Part shown: piece by piece, positions 9,172 to 17,085 of the stretch | How positions within the stretch are numbered: the first letter of the stretch is position 1 | How the letters are laid out: each line of letters begins with the position of its first letter | From: IMCC45349 sp047219225 | Lineage (GTDB): Bacteria > Bacteroidota > Bacteroidia > Flavobacteriales > Flavobacteriaceae | Assembly: GCF_047219225.1 (NCBI RefSeq) | Contig: NZ_CP178208.1 | Coordinates: forward strand, 3,353,764 to 3,417,763 | Reading direction: 5' to 3' | DNA length: 64,000 bases | Made by a program: the position numbers and the translations under genes | The notes under the pieces: model-generated | What the model was told of the DNA's origin: nothing | The model's database searches: none | The model's input: the letters and a program-made list of their open reading frames with translations, nothing else

Positions 9172-9218
9172 GTGTAACAATAGTTTTTTTAAACAGTCTT
9201 ATAATTGGTTGGTTAGTT

Positions 9219-9268
9219 GAAAGCAACACAAGTTTCATTCTTGAAAGGCGTGTTGCTTTCTTTTTTTT
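9219..9268 (+). terminator. Intrinsic terminator of clpB
   Basis: GAAAGCAACAC (9219-9229) pairs perfectly with GTGTTGCTTTC (9250-9260) across a 20-base loop and is followed by eight T residues. Confidence 0.88.
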
Positions 9269-9271
9269 ATC

Positions 9272-9295
9272 AAAATATACCATTTGGTATATTTT
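9272..9295. promoter_or_regulatory. Palindromic operator O1 of the TetR-type regulator
   Basis: The perfect 24-bp palindrome has arms AAAATATACCA and TGGTATATTTT with centre TT. Its core TATACCA-TT-TGGTATA differs by one base from a second palindrome at 9930-9945. It lies just upstream of the promoter box of the TetR gene, so autoregulation is inferred. Confidence 0.8.
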
Positions 9296-9298
9296 ATA

Positions 9299-9306
9299 TA
9301 TATTTG
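9299..9306 (+). promoter_or_regulatory. Candidate -7 promoter box of the tetR-type gene
   Basis: TATATTTG matches TAnnTTTG exactly, 7 bases before the preferred ATG at 9314 and 3 bases after operator O1. A regulator bound to O1 would cover the promoter. Confidence 0.5.
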
Positions 9307-9313
9307 TATTGTT

Positions 9314-9910
9314 ATGATATCAAAAGCAGAATTAACAAAACAATTTATATTAGAAACTGTTGCTCCAATTTTCAATAAAAATGGTTATGCTGCAACAAGC
9401 ATGCAGGATATTACTAAAGCAACAGGATTAACTAAAGGAGCAATTTATGGTAATTTTAAGAACAAAGAAGATTTAGCAATTGCATCTTTTAAGTTTACTG
9501 TAAGAAACCTTATGAAAAAAATTGCTACTCATTTAGAATTAAGCAACTCTCCTATTCAAAAATTATTCTTAATCACAGATTTTTATAGAAATTACTATAG
9601 TTATAGCAAAGAACTTGGTGGATGTCCAGTCTTAAATATTGGTGTTGATGCTAATAACCAGAACACTAAACTATTATTAAATGTTAAACAAGTAATAGAA
9701 AAAATTCAAGATCAAGTTGCAACAATAATAGAAAAAGGTATAGAAGCTAAGGAAATTACAAACGAAATAAACGCAATGCAATATGCTAAACGTATTGACA
9801 CCATGATACAAGGTGCAATTTTCATGACTTATACACTTGATGATGAATTTTACCTAAAAGATACCATGAACCAAATAGATCAAATGATACATAACGAATT
9901 AAAAAAATAA
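9314..9910 (+). CDS. TetR/AcrR-family transcriptional regulator
   Basis: A DNA-binding repressor of about 198 aa. The N-terminal helix-turn-helix is clear: GYAATSMQDITKATGLTKGAIYGNFKNKEDL (in part TKGAIYGNF). The C-terminal ligand domain has GGCPVLNIG and resembles AcrR-like members that sense small hydrophobic molecules. I chose the ATG at 9314 because the frame can be extended to a TTG at 9284 only by starting inside operator O1. A near-identical second palindrome lies between its stop and the thioesterase start, so it probably controls both genes, perhaps in response to a fatty acyl compound. The ligand is not known. Confidence 0.9.
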   Translation: MISKAELTKQFILETVAPIFNKNGYAATSMQDITKATGLTKGAIYGNFKNKEDLAIASFKFTVRNLMKKIATHLELSNSPIQKLFLITDFYRNYYSYSKELGGCPVLNIGVDANNQNTKLLLNVKQVIEKIQDQVATIIEKGIEAKEITNEINAMQYAKRIDTMIQGAIFMTYTLDDEFYLKDTMNQIDQMIHNELKK

Positions 9911-9929
9911 AAAAAAATTTAAACTAAAA

Positions 9930-9945
9930 TATACCAATTGGTATA
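9930..9945. promoter_or_regulatory. Palindromic operator O2 before the thioesterase gene
   Basis: TATACCAATTGGTATA is a perfect 16-bp palindrome, 13 bases before the thioesterase ATG, with the same half-sites as O1 at 9272-9295. No TAnnTTTG box is present here, so it may act by roadblock or on an unrecognised promoter. Confidence 0.75.
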
Positions 9946-9958
9946 AAAAATATATAAA

Positions 9959-10450
9959 ATGAAAACACTACCAAAAATTCTTAAAAGCAAAACAAAAATT
10001 AGATTCCAAGACTGCGACCCTTTCAATCATTTAAATAATGCAGCATATATAAATTATTTAATAAATGCAAGAGAAGACCAACTAATACAATACTATGATA
10101 TTGATATTTATAAAATGGGAAAAACATTAGGAAAAAGTTGGGTAGTTGGTAGTAATCAAATAGCTTATTTACGACCAGCATTTTTAATGGAAGAAGTAGT
10201 TATTGACTCACAACTTATAAATTTTAGCAATAGTTCATTACAAGTAGAACTACGAATGTGGAATCATGACAAGACAGAATTAAAAGCAGTAATGTGGAGC
10301 TCATTTGTGCACTTTAACTTAATTAAACTTAAAACTGAAGTCCATACTGAAGAGCTAATGCAATTATTTAACGCTGTTTTAAACCCCGTTAAGCAAACTT
10401 CATTTGAAACTAGAGCACAACAGTTAAAGGCAAAAAAACAAGTAATATAA
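9959..10450 (+). CDS. Hotdog-fold acyl-CoA thioesterase
   Basis: Hydrolyses a thioester, most likely an acyl-CoA. The 4HBT-type motif FQDCDPFNHLNNAAYINYL near the N-terminus supplies the catalytic Asp and the helix start. The 163-aa length is slightly longer than typical YbgC/FadM proteins. It follows the TetR gene on the same strand with an operator in the 48-base gap, so the pair is likely a local regulatory unit for clearing or sensing a specific acyl-CoA. The substrate cannot be read from sequence. Confidence 0.85.
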   Translation: MKTLPKILKSKTKIRFQDCDPFNHLNNAAYINYLINAREDQLIQYYDIDIYKMGKTLGKSWVVGSNQIAYLRPAFLMEEVVIDSQLINFSNSSLQVELRMWNHDKTELKAVMWSSFVHFNLIKLKTEVHTEELMQLFNAVLNPVKQTSFETRAQQLKAKKQVI

Positions 10451-10452
10451 AA

Positions 10453-10482
10453 AAGAGCGCCACTTAATAAAGTAGCGCTCTT
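10453..10482. terminator. Terminator hairpin between convergent genes
   Basis: AAGAGCGC (10453-10460) pairs with GCGCTCTT (10475-10482), with an inner ACTT/AAGT pairing. The A-run on the left makes a good U-tract for the minus-strand gene ending at 10537. The T-tract for the plus-strand gene is weak. Confidence 0.7.
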
Positions 10483-10536
10483 CCATCTATTAATCAATAA
10501 AGAAGGTCAATAAATTAACCTAAAAATTTATGCTTC

Positions 10537-11100
10537 TTAGAAGATATATTTTAAACCTAAAGTAATTCCAGAACCAAGACCTTCTTGAGTTTGGCTATCG
10601 AACATATTAAATCCAAAAGAAGTAGTACCTACAGCATCTCCTCCATCTGGTTTAATAGAGTTATATCCAAATCTACCAAATTTAGCTTCTAAAGTCCATT
10701 TACCTCCAATAAAGTAGTCAATTCCAGGTTCAATATTAAACCCATAACCACTAAAGTTTTCACTAAATAATAAAGGCACGTTTGCTTCACCAAAAATGAA
10801 GAATTTCTCAGTAACTGACCAATACTTTCTAGCTAATGGTTTAACTACAAAAGTATCATCCCCTCCAATAGCATTAGTGTAACCTACAGCTCCACCAACA
10901 GTAACAGTAGGAGAAATAAAATTACCTACAGCAGGTAAAATAGTGTAAACTGCATCAGAACCTTCAGTTTTTGAATAACTACCTGAAGCTAATCCCCACC
11001 ATGCTCCTTTTAATCCTTCGCTTTTCTTTTCTTCTTGAGCTTGAGATGTATTAAAAACGAATAAACAAGCTAATAAAGTTGTAAATAATAATTTTTTCAT
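10537..11100 (-). CDS. Outer-membrane beta-barrel protein
   Basis: A signal peptide of about 21 residues (ending TSQAQ) is followed by alternating hydrophobic/polar strands with many Gly and aromatic residues. The chain ends in LGLKYIF, the C-terminal aromatic typical of BAM-inserted barrels. At 187 aa it is the size of an 8-stranded OmpA/OmpX-like barrel without a peptidoglycan-binding domain. The function is not recognisable. It is monocistronic, with an exact promoter box upstream and a terminator downstream. Confidence 0.8.
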   Translation of the reverse strand: MKKLLFTTLLACLFVFNTSQAQEEKKSEGLKGAWWGLASGSYSKTEGSDAVYTILPAVGNFISPTVTVGGAVGYTNAIGGDDTFVVKPLARKYWSVTEKFFIFGEANVPLLFSENFSGYGFNIEPGIDYFIGGKWTLEAKFGRFGYNSIKPDGGDAVGTTSFGFNMFDSQTQEGLGSGITLGLKYIF

Positions 11101-11125
11101 TGTGTATTTTGATTAGAATTTGATA

Positions 11126-11133
11126 CAAAATTA
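11126..11133 (-). promoter_or_regulatory. Candidate -7 promoter box of the beta-barrel gene
   Basis: The minus strand reads TAATTTTG (TAnnTTTG), 25 bases before the ATG at 11100. Confidence 0.45.
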
Positions 11134-11262
11134 AAACAGGAATAATCCTTAAAAACTGACTAAAGTCATAGTTTAGAATATTTTTAAAAATATTTCATTA
11201 AAGAAGTTTTTAGTATTAAAATACATAGGGATTTTCGTAACTTTACACCATAAATTCTTACA

Positions 11263-11928
11263 ATGAAACCGATAAATAAATTCATAGATCATACGTTATT
11301 AAAACCTATTGCTACAGAGAGTGATATCATTCAATTATGTGAAGAAGCTAAACAATATAATTTCTATTCAGTTTGCGTTAATAGTTGTTTTGCTGACTTA
11401 GCTTACAAATTTTTAAAAGACACAGATGTTAATGTTTGTTGTGTAGTTGGATTTCCTCTAGGAGCTATGAGTACAGAGGCTAAAGCTTTTGAAGCTAAAG
11501 AAGCAATAAAAAATGGTGCTGAAGAAATAGATATGGTTATTAATATTGGTTTCTTAAAAAGTAGAGATTATAAAGCTGTATTAAATGATATTTCTAAAGT
11601 TAAAGAAGCTTGTGGTAATAAAGTCTTAAAAGTAATTTTAGAAACTTGTGACCTTACTAAAGAAGAAATCATAAAAGCTAGTGAACTTTGTGTTGAAGCA
11701 AATGCAGATTTTGTAAAAACTTCAACTGGGTTTGGTTCTGGAGGAGCTACACAAGCAGATGTAAAAATCATGAAAAAAACCGTTAAAGGAAAAGCTAAGA
11801 TAAAAGCATCTGGAGGTATAAGAGATTATGAAACTGCAAAGCATTTTATTGACTTAGGTGTTGAAAGGCTTGGTGTATCATCTGGAATTGCAATTATGAA
11901 TGGTGAAAAATCTGATGCTGATTATTAA
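11263..11928 (+). CDS. deoC: Deoxyribose-phosphate aldolase
   Basis: Cleaves 2-deoxyribose 5-phosphate to glyceraldehyde 3-phosphate and acetaldehyde in deoxynucleoside catabolism. Diagnostic motifs are IDHTLLKP, EIDMVINIGFLKS and KVILETCDL. The Schiff-base lysine is in DFVKTSTGFGSGGAT at about residue 152, and a second lysine is in KIKASGGIRD. The 221-aa length matches the short bacterial class. deoD follows after 15 bases, so the two act as an operon. A near-match promoter box, TAACTTTA, lies at 11238-11245. Confidence 0.96.
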   Translation: MKPINKFIDHTLLKPIATESDIIQLCEEAKQYNFYSVCVNSCFADLAYKFLKDTDVNVCCVVGFPLGAMSTEAKAFEAKEAIKNGAEEIDMVINIGFLKSRDYKAVLNDISKVKEACGNKVLKVILETCDLTKEEIIKASELCVEANADFVKTSTGFGSGGATQADVKIMKKTVKGKAKIKASGGIRDYETAKHFIDLGVERLGVSSGIAIMNGEKSDADY

Positions 11929-11943
11929 AAGAACAAAAAAATT

Positions 11944-12642
11944 ATGAGTGTACATATTGAAGCAAAAAAAGGCGAAATAGCCGAAACTATACTATTACCT
12001 GGAGATCCATTAAGAGCAAAATGGATAGCTGAAACTTTTTTTGAAAACCCAGTTTGTTTTAATAAAGTAAGAGGTATGTATGGATATACTGGAACTTACA
12101 ATGGAAAAAGAGTTTCTGTTATGGGAACCGGAATGGGTGTACCAAGTATTTCAATCTATGCTCACGAACTAATAAACGAGTATGGTGTTAAAAATTTAAT
12201 TCGAGTAGGTAGTGCAGGTTCATATCAAAAAGATGTAAAGATTAGAGACATTGTTTTAGCAATGGCAGCATCGTCTAACTCTGGATTAAATGAAATTAGA
12301 TTTGGTGGCGCTGACTATGCTCCTACTGCTAGTTTTGAATTGTTTATAAAAGCTGTAGAAGCAGCTAAAGCAAAAAATATAGAAGTAAAAGCAGGAAATA
12401 TTTTCACAAGTGATGAGTTTTATGCTGATGATTTTGAATCTTATAAGAAATGGTCAAAATTTGGTGTATTATGTGTTGAAATGGAAAGTGCAGGATTATA
12501 TACCATTGCCGCAAAGTATGATGTTAATGCATTAAGTATATTAACTATATCTGACTCTTTAGTAACTGGTGAACGCACAACAAGTAAAGAGCGAGAAACC
12601 ACTTTTAAAGGCATGATTGAAATTGCTCTTGAATTAGCATAA
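11944..12642 (+). CDS. deoD: Purine nucleoside phosphorylase, DeoD type
   Basis: Phosphorolyses purine (deoxy)nucleosides to free base and (deoxy)ribose 1-phosphate, feeding deoC after mutase action. At 232 aa it is the hexameric DeoD type, shown by LPGDPLRAKWIAE, the RVGSAGS phosphate site, VEMESAGLY for ribose binding and the catalytic Asp in TISDSLVTGE. No phosphopentomutase gene is nearby. Confidence 0.95.
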   Translation: MSVHIEAKKGEIAETILLPGDPLRAKWIAETFFENPVCFNKVRGMYGYTGTYNGKRVSVMGTGMGVPSISIYAHELINEYGVKNLIRVGSAGSYQKDVKIRDIVLAMAASSNSGLNEIRFGGADYAPTASFELFIKAVEAAKAKNIEVKAGNIFTSDEFYADDFESYKKWSKFGVLCVEMESAGLYTIAAKYDVNALSILTISDSLVTGERTTSKERETTFKGMIEIALELA

Positions 12643-12648
12643 GCTTTT

Positions 12649-12675
12649 AACATTTATAAATGTTTATTTTCTTTT
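12649..12675 (+). terminator. Possible weak terminator after deoD
   Basis: The palindrome AACATTTATAAATGTT (12649-12664) is followed by TATTTTCTTTT. The stem is all A/T apart from one pair at each end region, so confidence is limited. Confidence 0.4.
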
Positions 12676-12700
12676 AGTACTCGTATATTTGAAGTACTAA
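12674..12700 (+). promoter_or_regulatory. Promoter box enclosed by an inverted repeat (histidine phosphatase gene)
   Basis: TTAGTACT (12674-12681) and AGTACTAA (12693-12700) flank an exact -7 box, TATATTTG (12684-12691), which lies 25 bases before the ATG at 12717. The geometry suggests an operator over the promoter. Confidence 0.5.
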
Positions 12701-12716
12701 TTAACTGTAACCTATT

Positions 12717-13241
12717 ATGAAAAAATTATATACATTTCTTTTAATATTTGCTTTTACTTTACCTTCTATAGCTCAAGAAATAGATAGTACTTCAAATAAT
12801 GATAATTCATCTACTTATTACTTTATCAGGCATGCCGAAAAAGATAGAAGCGATAAAACAAACAAAGATCCAAATCTTGTTTTAGATGGTATTTTAAGAG
12901 CTGCCAAATGGAGTATTGTATTAGATAATATTGACTTTGATGCTATTTACTCTACTAATTATAATAGAACTAAAGAGACAGCACAACCTACAGCCGAAAA
13001 AAACAATTTAGATATTACAGTTTACGACCCAAGAAATATAGATGCTAAATCATTTTTAGAGCAAACTAAAGGAAAGAAAGTACTTGTTGTAGGTCATAGC
13101 AACACTACTCCAATGTTTGTTAATAAACTCTTAGGTAAAGAAAAATACAAACAAATTGACGATAGTAATAATGCTAATCTATATATAATAACTATTTCTT
13201 CTTCAGGAGAAATTAGTGATACCTTATTAGTTATAGAGTAA
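12717..13241 (+). CDS. Secreted histidine-phosphatase-superfamily protein
   Basis: A signal peptide (about 1-19, ending SIAQ) precedes a SixA/phosphoglycerate-mutase-like domain. The catalytic RHAEK motif is at about 38-42, a second catalytic region is at TNYNRTKETAQPT, and VVGHSNT carries the second His. At 174 aa it is a minimal one-domain phosphatase, probably periplasmic. The substrate is unknown. The coding region ends exactly where the convergent minus-strand gene ends, with no base between the two stops. Confidence 0.85.
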   Translation: MKKLYTFLLIFAFTLPSIAQEIDSTSNNDNSSTYYFIRHAEKDRSDKTNKDPNLVLDGILRAAKWSIVLDNIDFDAIYSTNYNRTKETAQPTAEKNNLDITVYDPRNIDAKSFLEQTKGKKVLVVGHSNTTPMFVNKLLGKEKYKQIDDSNNANLYIITISSSGEISDTLLVIE

Positions 13242-13973
13242 TTATTTAATTACTACATTTTCAGTTTCGATTTTAGATAAAAGTTTTAAGTTCTTGTTTT
13301 CAAAAGCTTTATCTAAATCAAATAAATCATTATCTGGATTAAGTGGTTTGTAATTATTATAATCTACTATTCGCAAACCATTAATGTAACGTTCATTATA
13401 GGCTTCTCTAAATCGCATACCTCCTCCATTTACATGATATGAATAAGCTAAATAGTCAACTTTTTTAGTTTCTTTATTAATCCAATACACATAAATATCA
13501 TCAAAATCGTCACCTCCTCCTTCTTCATCAAACGTAACCTTAACTTTATGATATGAATTTCCTTTTATAAGTGTTTCACCTAAATATGTCTTATTTACTG
13601 CAGCATCATTTAATCCAAATGGTAATAGCACAAAATAATTTACAGAGTTAATAGAGTTCTTATATTTATTAACCATTGAATCTGCAACAATTACACTTTC
13701 CTCATTTACAAATCTCTTAAAACTGGTATTAGTATAAACATCCTTAATTGTATTTATTGAATCTTTAAATATTCTCTGGTAAGTAAAGTTTCCAAAAGAT
13801 CTTTTAGATACATAGTGCTTATCTCTAAAATCAAATTCCATCTCAAAATTTGTATACTTATCACCTCCTGAAACTTCAATTGATTCATCTATAATATCCT
13901 GAACATTAACTATTTTCACATCTTTACAAGCTAAAAACGTAATAACAAACATAAAACTAAGGCAGTATTTCAT
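13242..13973 (-). CDS. Lipoprotein of unknown function (resembles DUF6503)
   Basis: A 243-aa protein with a lipoprotein signal: hydrophobic stretch then FLACKD, placing the lipidated Cys at 16. The body has repeated beta-strand patterns and the motif YVYWINKETKKVDYLAYSY, a LolA/LppX-like outline seen in flavobacterial proteins of the DUF6503 type; this family call is from memory and tentative. The Asp/Glu-rich segment EEGGGDDFDD could bind cations. No enzymatic motif was seen. It is convergent with the phosphatase gene with zero spacing. Confidence 0.65.
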   Translation of the reverse strand: MKYCLSFMFVITFLACKDVKIVNVQDIIDESIEVSGGDKYTNFEMEFDFRDKHYVSKRSFGNFTYQRIFKDSINTIKDVYTNTSFKRFVNEESVIVADSMVNKYKNSINSVNYFVLLPFGLNDAAVNKTYLGETLIKGNSYHKVKVTFDEEGGGDDFDDIYVYWINKETKKVDYLAYSYHVNGGGMRFREAYNERYINGLRIVDYNNYKPLNPDNDLFDLDKAFENKNLKLLSKIETENVVIK

Positions 13974-14032
13974 TTTTAAAATTTTATAATAAAGTCGTTA
14001 AACTTAATAAATAATAACACAAATAGAATTAA

Positions 14033-14050
14033 TAAATTTGTGTAGCTTTG
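14033..14050 (+). promoter_or_regulatory. Two adjacent -7 promoter boxes before smpB
   Basis: TAAATTTG (14033-14040) and TAGCTTTG (14043-14050) both match TAnnTTTG. The second ends only 7 bases before the smpB ATG, so its transcript would be essentially leaderless. Confidence 0.5.
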
Positions 14051-14057
14051 GCCTCCA

Positions 14058-14516
14058 ATGCAAAAAACAGTAAACATATTAAATAAAAAAGCACGCTTTG
14101 AGTATGAAATACTTGATAAGTATACTGCTGGTATTGTGTTAACTGGAACAGAAATAAAGTCTATTAGACAAAGTAAAGCATCTATTGCAGAAAGCTTTTG
14201 TGAGTTTAACGATCTTGGAGAACTCTTTGTTATTAATATGACTATCCAAGAATACGACTTTGGTAATTACTACAACCACAAACCTAAAGCCCAAAGAAAA
14301 CTTTTACTTAATAAACGTGAATTAAAAAAACTTGAAAAGGAAGTTAAAAACACGGGTTTAACTATAGTTCCTTTAAAACTGTTTATTAATGAAAAAGGGT
14401 TCGCTAAACTAGATATAGCGCTTGCTAGAGGTAAAAAACTTTATGACAAACGTGAGAACATTAAGGATCGTGATAATAAACGTGATTTAGCACGCATTAA
14501 GAAAAATTTTAAATAA
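14058..14516 (+). CDS. smpB: SsrA-binding protein SmpB (trans-translation)
   Basis: Binds tmRNA and brings it to stalled ribosomes. The 152-aa length is normal. Clear motifs are NKKARFEYEI, AGIVLTGTEIKSIR, the FCEFN region and YNHKPKAQRKLLL, with a basic C-terminal tail KKLYDKRENIKDRD that enters the mRNA channel. I did not find the tmRNA gene in this window. Confidence 0.96.
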   Translation: MQKTVNILNKKARFEYEILDKYTAGIVLTGTEIKSIRQSKASIAESFCEFNDLGELFVINMTIQEYDFGNYYNHKPKAQRKLLLNKRELKKLEKEVKNTGLTIVPLKLFINEKGFAKLDIALARGKKLYDKRENIKDRDNKRDLARIKKNFK

Positions 14517-14556
14517 GTTTAGGCTTTTTATAACAACTCAAGGCAATTTTTATGCC

Positions 14557-14564
14557 TAAGTTTG
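14557..14564 (+). promoter_or_regulatory. Candidate -7 promoter box of the DUF5686 gene
   Basis: TAAGTTTG matches TAnnTTTG exactly, 49 bases before the preferred ATG at 14614. Confidence 0.4.
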
Positions 14565-14613
14565 GTTTAGTTTTTAGAGCTATCTAAAAATTAAAATGCT
14601 AAACCAACCATCT

Positions 14614-17085
14614 ATGAAATTTAACTTCTCGCTATTTATAGCTTGCTTTTGCTCTTTTTTGAGCTATTCTCAAATTACTGGAACTGTAACAGACACAAAA
14701 AAAGAACCACTTCCTTTTGTTAATATTTATATTGATAATACCTACATAGGAACTACAAGTAACGAAGAAGGGAAATATGAATTAAATGTAAATACTACAA
14801 AAGAATACACGATAGTATTTAAATATTTAGGTTATAAAACCATAAAAAAAACAATCGAACCAAAATCCTTCCCTTATCAATTAAATATTGAAATGGAAGA
14901 AGAAGAAGTTTCCCTAGCAGAAGTTGTTGTTAATGCAAACGAAAATCCTGCAAATAGAATTATAAGAGCTACTATAGACAACCGAAAAGCAATGCTAGAA
15001 AAAATTAGCACTTATAAAGCCGACTTTTACTCTAAGGGTTTAATTAGAATTAAAGATGCTCCTAAAAAAATATTTGGTCAAGAACTAGGAGACCTAGGAG
15101 GTGCTCTTGATTCTACACGTAGTGGAATTATTTATTTATCAGAAACTATTTCAAAAATTGATTATAAATATCCTGATAAATTAAAAGAAAAAATTATTGC
15201 CTCTAAGGTTAGTGGAGATGATAAAGGTTTCAGTTTTAATAATGCTATTGATGTTGATTATAATTTCTATAACAATACTGTAGAAATTGGCAATCAAATA
15301 ATATCTCCAATTGCTAATTATGCTTTTAATTATTACAGATATAAGCTTGAAGGTGTTTTTTATGATGATAATGGAAACTTAATCAACAAAATAAAAGTAA
15401 CTCCAAAACGAAAAAATGACAGAGTATTTTCTGGAACCATTTATATTGTTGAAGACCATTGGTCGATTTATGCTCTAGAACTCGATGTAACAGGAGAACA
15501 AGCTCAACTTACAGGTGTTGATGTAATTACTTTAAAGCAAAGTTTTTCATTTTCTAACGCTTCAAATTTATGGACTTTATTTTCCCAAAGTATCGATTTT
15601 AAATATGGTATTTTTGGAATAAAAGGTGATGGTCGTTTTACTGCTGTTTATAGTAATTATAATTTTAATCCAGAATTCTCTAAGAAAAACTTCACTAATG
15701 AAATTGTTTCTTTTGAAGATAATGCAAATAAAAAAGATTCAATTTATTGGAACAACATAAGACCAGTACCTCTAACAATAGAAGAATCTACAGATTATGT
15801 CAAAAAAGATAGCATACAAACAGTTAGAGAATCAAAAACCTACTTAGACTCCGTAGATACTGTAAAAAACAAATTTAAAGTAGGAGATATTTTAGGTGGT
15901 TATACATATAATAATACCTATGAAGGAAAAAGATTTAATGTAACTGGATTATTAGGAGGTTATGGTTTTAATACTGTACAAGGCTTTACAGGAACCATAA
16001 AATTTAATTACAGAAAAAAGTACGATGAATTTAAAAAGTATATAAATTTTGACGGAAGCTTAAATTATGGTTTTAGTGACGAACGCTTACGTGGAACTAT
16101 TGGTGCTACTTATAAATTCAACAACACAACACGCCCTTTTTTAAGAGTCTCTGGAGGAGTTAAAGTTGAACAATTCAATCCAAACTTATTTGATTTAGAA
16201 GTACTCAATAGTTTTATGTCTTTATATCAAGAGAAAAACTATATGAAAGTTTATGATAAAAGTTTTATTGAAGCTAGCTACTCTCAAGAGCTTTTTAATG
16301 GATTTAGATTGGGCACAAGTTTATCCTTTGAAAGAAGAGCACCTCTATTTAATACAACTGATCAAGTTTGGTTTCCAAGTAAAGAAAGAGAATACACAAG
16401 TAATAATCCTCTAGATGAAACTGCTTATGGAGAAGCTCCTTTCGACAAACATCGTATTGCAAAACTTAATATTGGTGTAAACATTAATTTTGACCAAAAA
16501 TACTTGAGCTATCCTGATAGTAAAATAAATATTTACAGCAGTAAATACCCAACATTATACTTAGGCTATGAAAAAGGGTTTGGAGCAACAAACAGTAACT
16601 ACAACTTTGACCAAATTAAAGCTAGAATATCTCAATATTTAACCCTTGGTAATAAAGGAAATTTCAAATATTATGTAGCTGCTGGAAAATTCTTTAACGC
16701 TGATGACATTTCCTTTATTGACTACCAACACTTTAATGGTAATCAAACTCATGTAAGTTTATTAGGTAGTATGTTACCAAATACATTTAACAACTTACCA
16801 TACTATGATTTAAGCACAAATAAATCATATACAGAAATGCATGCCGAACATAATTTTAAAGGCTACATCTTAGGAAAAATACCTTTACTAAATAAATTAA
16901 ATTTCAATCTAATTTTAGGAGCACACAACCTTAGCACTACAGACAATAAACCTTATCAAGAATATAACATAGGTATTGGTAATATTGGTTGGAAAACCTT
17001 CCGCTTTTTACGTGTAGATTATGTACGTTCTTATCAAGGAGGTTTTATTAATGATGCCTTTGTTTTTGGATTAACTTTTAATTAA
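14614..17085 (+). CDS. DUF5686 outer-membrane protein with carboxypeptidase-regulatory-like domain
   Basis: A large (about 823 aa) Bacteroidota cell-envelope protein. I prefer the ATG at 14614 because it opens a clean signal peptide (MKFNFSLFIACFC, ending SYSQ); an in-frame ATG at 14596 would put six polar residues before it. A CarboxypepD_reg-like beta-sandwich follows (ITGTVTDTKKEPLPFVNI to about residue 105), as in TonB-dependent receptors, then the DUF5686 region, whose C-terminal half is rich in aromatic beta-strands and ends in FVFGLTFN, consistent with an outer-membrane barrel. No TonB plug motif was recognised. The function is unknown. Its stop overlaps the convergent pcm stop. Confidence 0.82.
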   Translation: MKFNFSLFIACFCSFLSYSQITGTVTDTKKEPLPFVNIYIDNTYIGTTSNEEGKYELNVNTTKEYTIVFKYLGYKTIKKTIEPKSFPYQLNIEMEEEEVSLAEVVVNANENPANRIIRATIDNRKAMLEKISTYKADFYSKGLIRIKDAPKKIFGQELGDLGGALDSTRSGIIYLSETISKIDYKYPDKLKEKIIASKVSGDDKGFSFNNAIDVDYNFYNNTVEIGNQIISPIANYAFNYYRYKLEGVFYDDNGNLINKIKVTPKRKNDRVFSGTIYIVEDHWSIYALELDVTGEQAQLTGVDVITLKQSFSFSNASNLWTLFSQSIDFKYGIFGIKGDGRFTAVYSNYNFNPEFSKKNFTNEIVSFEDNANKKDSIYWNNIRPVPLTIEESTDYVKKDSIQTVRESKTYLDSVDTVKNKFKVGDILGGYTYNNTYEGKRFNVTGLLGGYGFNTVQGFTGTIKFNYRKKYDEFKKYINFDGSLNYGFSDERLRGTIGATYKFNNTTRPFLRVSGGVKVEQFNPNLFDLEVLNSFMSLYQEKNYMKVYDKSFIEASYSQELFNGFRLGTSLSFERRAPLFNTTDQVWFPSKEREYTSNNPLDETAYGEAPFDKHRIAKLNIGVNINFDQKYLSYPDSKINIYSSKYPTLYLGYEKGFGATNSNYNFDQIKARISQYLTLGNKGNFKYYVAAGKFFNADDISFIDYQHFNGNQTHVSLLGSMLPNTFNNLPYYDLSTNKSYTEMHAEHNFKGYILGKIPLLNKLNFNLILGAHNLSTTDNKPYQEYNIGIGNIGWKTFRFLRVDYVRSYQGGFINDAFVFGLTFN

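Noticed and set aside
9284..9313. Longer TetR reading frame from a TTG at 9284
   Set aside because: It would start inside operator O1 and before the -7 box; the ATG at 9314 gives the normal family N-terminus.
14058..14516. tmRNA gene expected near smpB
   Set aside because: No tRNA-like ends or tag frame found near smpB.
14519..14557. TTAGGC / GCCTAA pairing after smpB as a terminator
   Set aside because: Only 6 bp with a 27-base loop and no proper T-tract; it also overlaps the next promoter box.
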